In this document: piece by piece, positions 61,265 to 61,950 of the stretch
Layout: the number at the start of each line of letters is the position of its first letter
Position numbering within the stretch: position 1 is the first letter of the stretch
From: Bradyrhizobium aeschynomenes
GTDB taxonomy: Bacteria > Pseudomonadota > Alphaproteobacteria > Rhizobiales > Xanthobacteraceae
Assembly (NCBI RefSeq): GCF_013178945.1
Contig: NZ_JABFDM010000016.1
Span: 65,168 to 127,117, forward strand
Length of the DNA stretch: 61,950 bases
Direction of reading: 5' to 3'
Translations under genes and position numbers: made by a program
Notes under the pieces: generated by a model
What the model was told of the DNA's origin: nothing
The model's database searches: none
The model's input: the letters and a program-made list of their open reading frames with translations, nothing else

Positions 61265-61950
61265 TTGGGCAGCTGCTACAGCAAGCTGGGGCTGTTGGCG
61301 CGAGCATCGCACCGTCTGGTGCGGTGGTTGCTCGCTGTTATGCTGCTCGCCTTCGTATTTGCAGGGCAGGCTGCTGCACAGAGCTCGTTCGACCATCTCT
61401 CGACCGGCTTTCCGCTGACCGGAGGCCATGTCGGGGTGGAGTGCTCGTCGTGCCACGTCGGTGGGCGGTTCAAGGGCACGCAGACGCAGTGCGCCAGTTG
61501 CCACAACGGCGCGCAGACAGCGGGCATGTCGGTCAATCACCCGATGACCACGCGGCGCTGCGAGAGCTGCCATCAGACCTCGACGTGGAAGGACGTTCGC
61601 GCGCTCGATCATACTCAGGCAAAGGGCTCGTGTACGACCTGCCATAACGGCGTGATGGCACGTGGCAAGCCGAAGAGTCACGTCACGACGACCGCGCCGT
61701 GCGATGTGTGCCACAGGTCGACGGCCAGCTTTCGTATCAGAATGAAGATGGATCACGCCGGCATCGTCGCCGGCTGCGCCAACTGCCACAACGGGACGAC
61801 GGCGCGCGGCAAGTCCGGCAACCATCTACAGACCAATCTGCCGTGCGAGACCTGTCACACCGGCACGACCAGCTTCGCTGGTGCCGGCTTCAAGCATGCC
61901 GCGACCGACACCAACTGCGCGGCCTGCCACAACGGCAAGACCGCGATGGG
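61265..61950 (+). CDS. Second multihaem c-type cytochrome (3' end beyond the window)
   Basis: The open frame runs to the window edge without a stop: at least 228 residues. An in-frame stop at 61247 fixes the start region; TTG 61265 with CGGAG upstream is the best candidate, giving a signal peptide (VRWLLAVMLLAFVFAGQAAA). Eight CxxCH motifs are already present (CSSCH, CASCH, CESCH, CTTCH, CDVCH, CANCH, CETCH, CAACH), arranged in repeats with CHNGTTARGKS and NHLQTNLPCETCH. Between them lie conserved His that may be distal ligands. The repeat type differs from the 18-haem protein, so it is a distinct partner rather than a copy. Haem count and anchor are unknown because it is partial. Confidence 0.85.
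   Translation, partial: MGSCYSKLGLLARASHRLVRWLLAVMLLAFVFAGQAAAQSSFDHLSTGFPLTGGHVGVECSSCHVGGRFKGTQTQCASCHNGAQTAGMSVNHPMTTRRCESCHQTSTWKDVRALDHTQAKGSCTTCHNGVMARGKPKSHVTTTAPCDVCHRSTASFRIRMKMDHAGIVAGCANCHNGTTARGKSGNHLQTNLPCETCHTGTTSFAGAGFKHAATDTNCAACHNGKTAM

Noticed and set aside
61216..61647. A 143-residue frame at the right end
   Set aside because: It is out of frame with the CxxCH-bearing sequence; the cytochrome frame (from 61265) has the signal peptide and eight haem motifs.

Overview
The window looks like the chromosome of a Bradyrhizobium-type alphaproteobacterium. The evidence is the high GC, the gene families present (a quinone-anchor cyclase of the rhizobial CyaC type, YcjX/YcjF, MarR/SDR pairs, low-complexity alanine-rich proteins) and several families of dispersed palindromic repeats between genes. 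I saw no rRNA, tRNA, CRISPR array or insertion sequence. Taxonomy is inferred from style and content, not from a marker gene.

Layout. 1-2058: lemA and two TPM-domain genes. 2300-4015: a WYL repressor and a divergent glutathione S-transferase sharing a perfect operator-like palindrome. 4134-9124: small accessory genes (secreted beta-helix protein, EEP nuclease-fold protein, frameshifted LOG-type remnant, DUF302, secreted protein) ending in a dispersed repeat. 9125-14555: a low-complexity membrane protein, a secreted one-heme candidate, a CoA-transferase and a cold-shock protein. 14797-22475: a haem/2Fe-2S membrane cyclase, a GT39 glycosyltransferase, ycjX-ycjF, a haemolysin-III protein and an SDR. 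22778-24705: a second, inverted copy of the dispersed repeat, then a MarR/SDR pair. 25145-29024: an outer-membrane beta-barrel and a long secreted alanine-rich protein.

29377-39897 is a catabolic island. On the minus strand it holds benzoylformate decarboxylase, a MaoC-like hydratase, a CoA-transferase, an acyl-CoA dehydrogenase, a split TPP decarboxylase and two CYP153-like P450s; isovaleryl-CoA dehydrogenase is divergent. 40104-48198 holds DUF898 and M48 membrane proteins, a DUF2927 protein, an L,D-transpeptidase, an acetolactate-synthase-like enzyme, a PD-(D/E)XK-like protein, a tiny secreted protein and an nhaA split by two compensating frameshifts.

The most interesting part is 48676-61950, a self-contained electron-transfer module. 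The minus strand carries a ferredoxin/flavin oxidoreductase with a permuted FAD domain, a secreted Sel1/ankyrin protein, ccmF-ccmG-ccmH-ccmI without ccmE or ccmABCD, and an OmpR-type two-component pair. Divergently, the plus strand carries a cytochrome b with two His-x13-His pairs, an 18-haem c-type cytochrome made of six tri-haem repeats, and a second multihaem cytochrome cut by the window edge. Inference: reducing equivalents pass from a cytoplasmic donor through flavin/Fe-S and cytochrome b to periplasmic multihaem wires, with a dedicated haem-ligation set and its own regulator. I know of no described system with exactly this composition.
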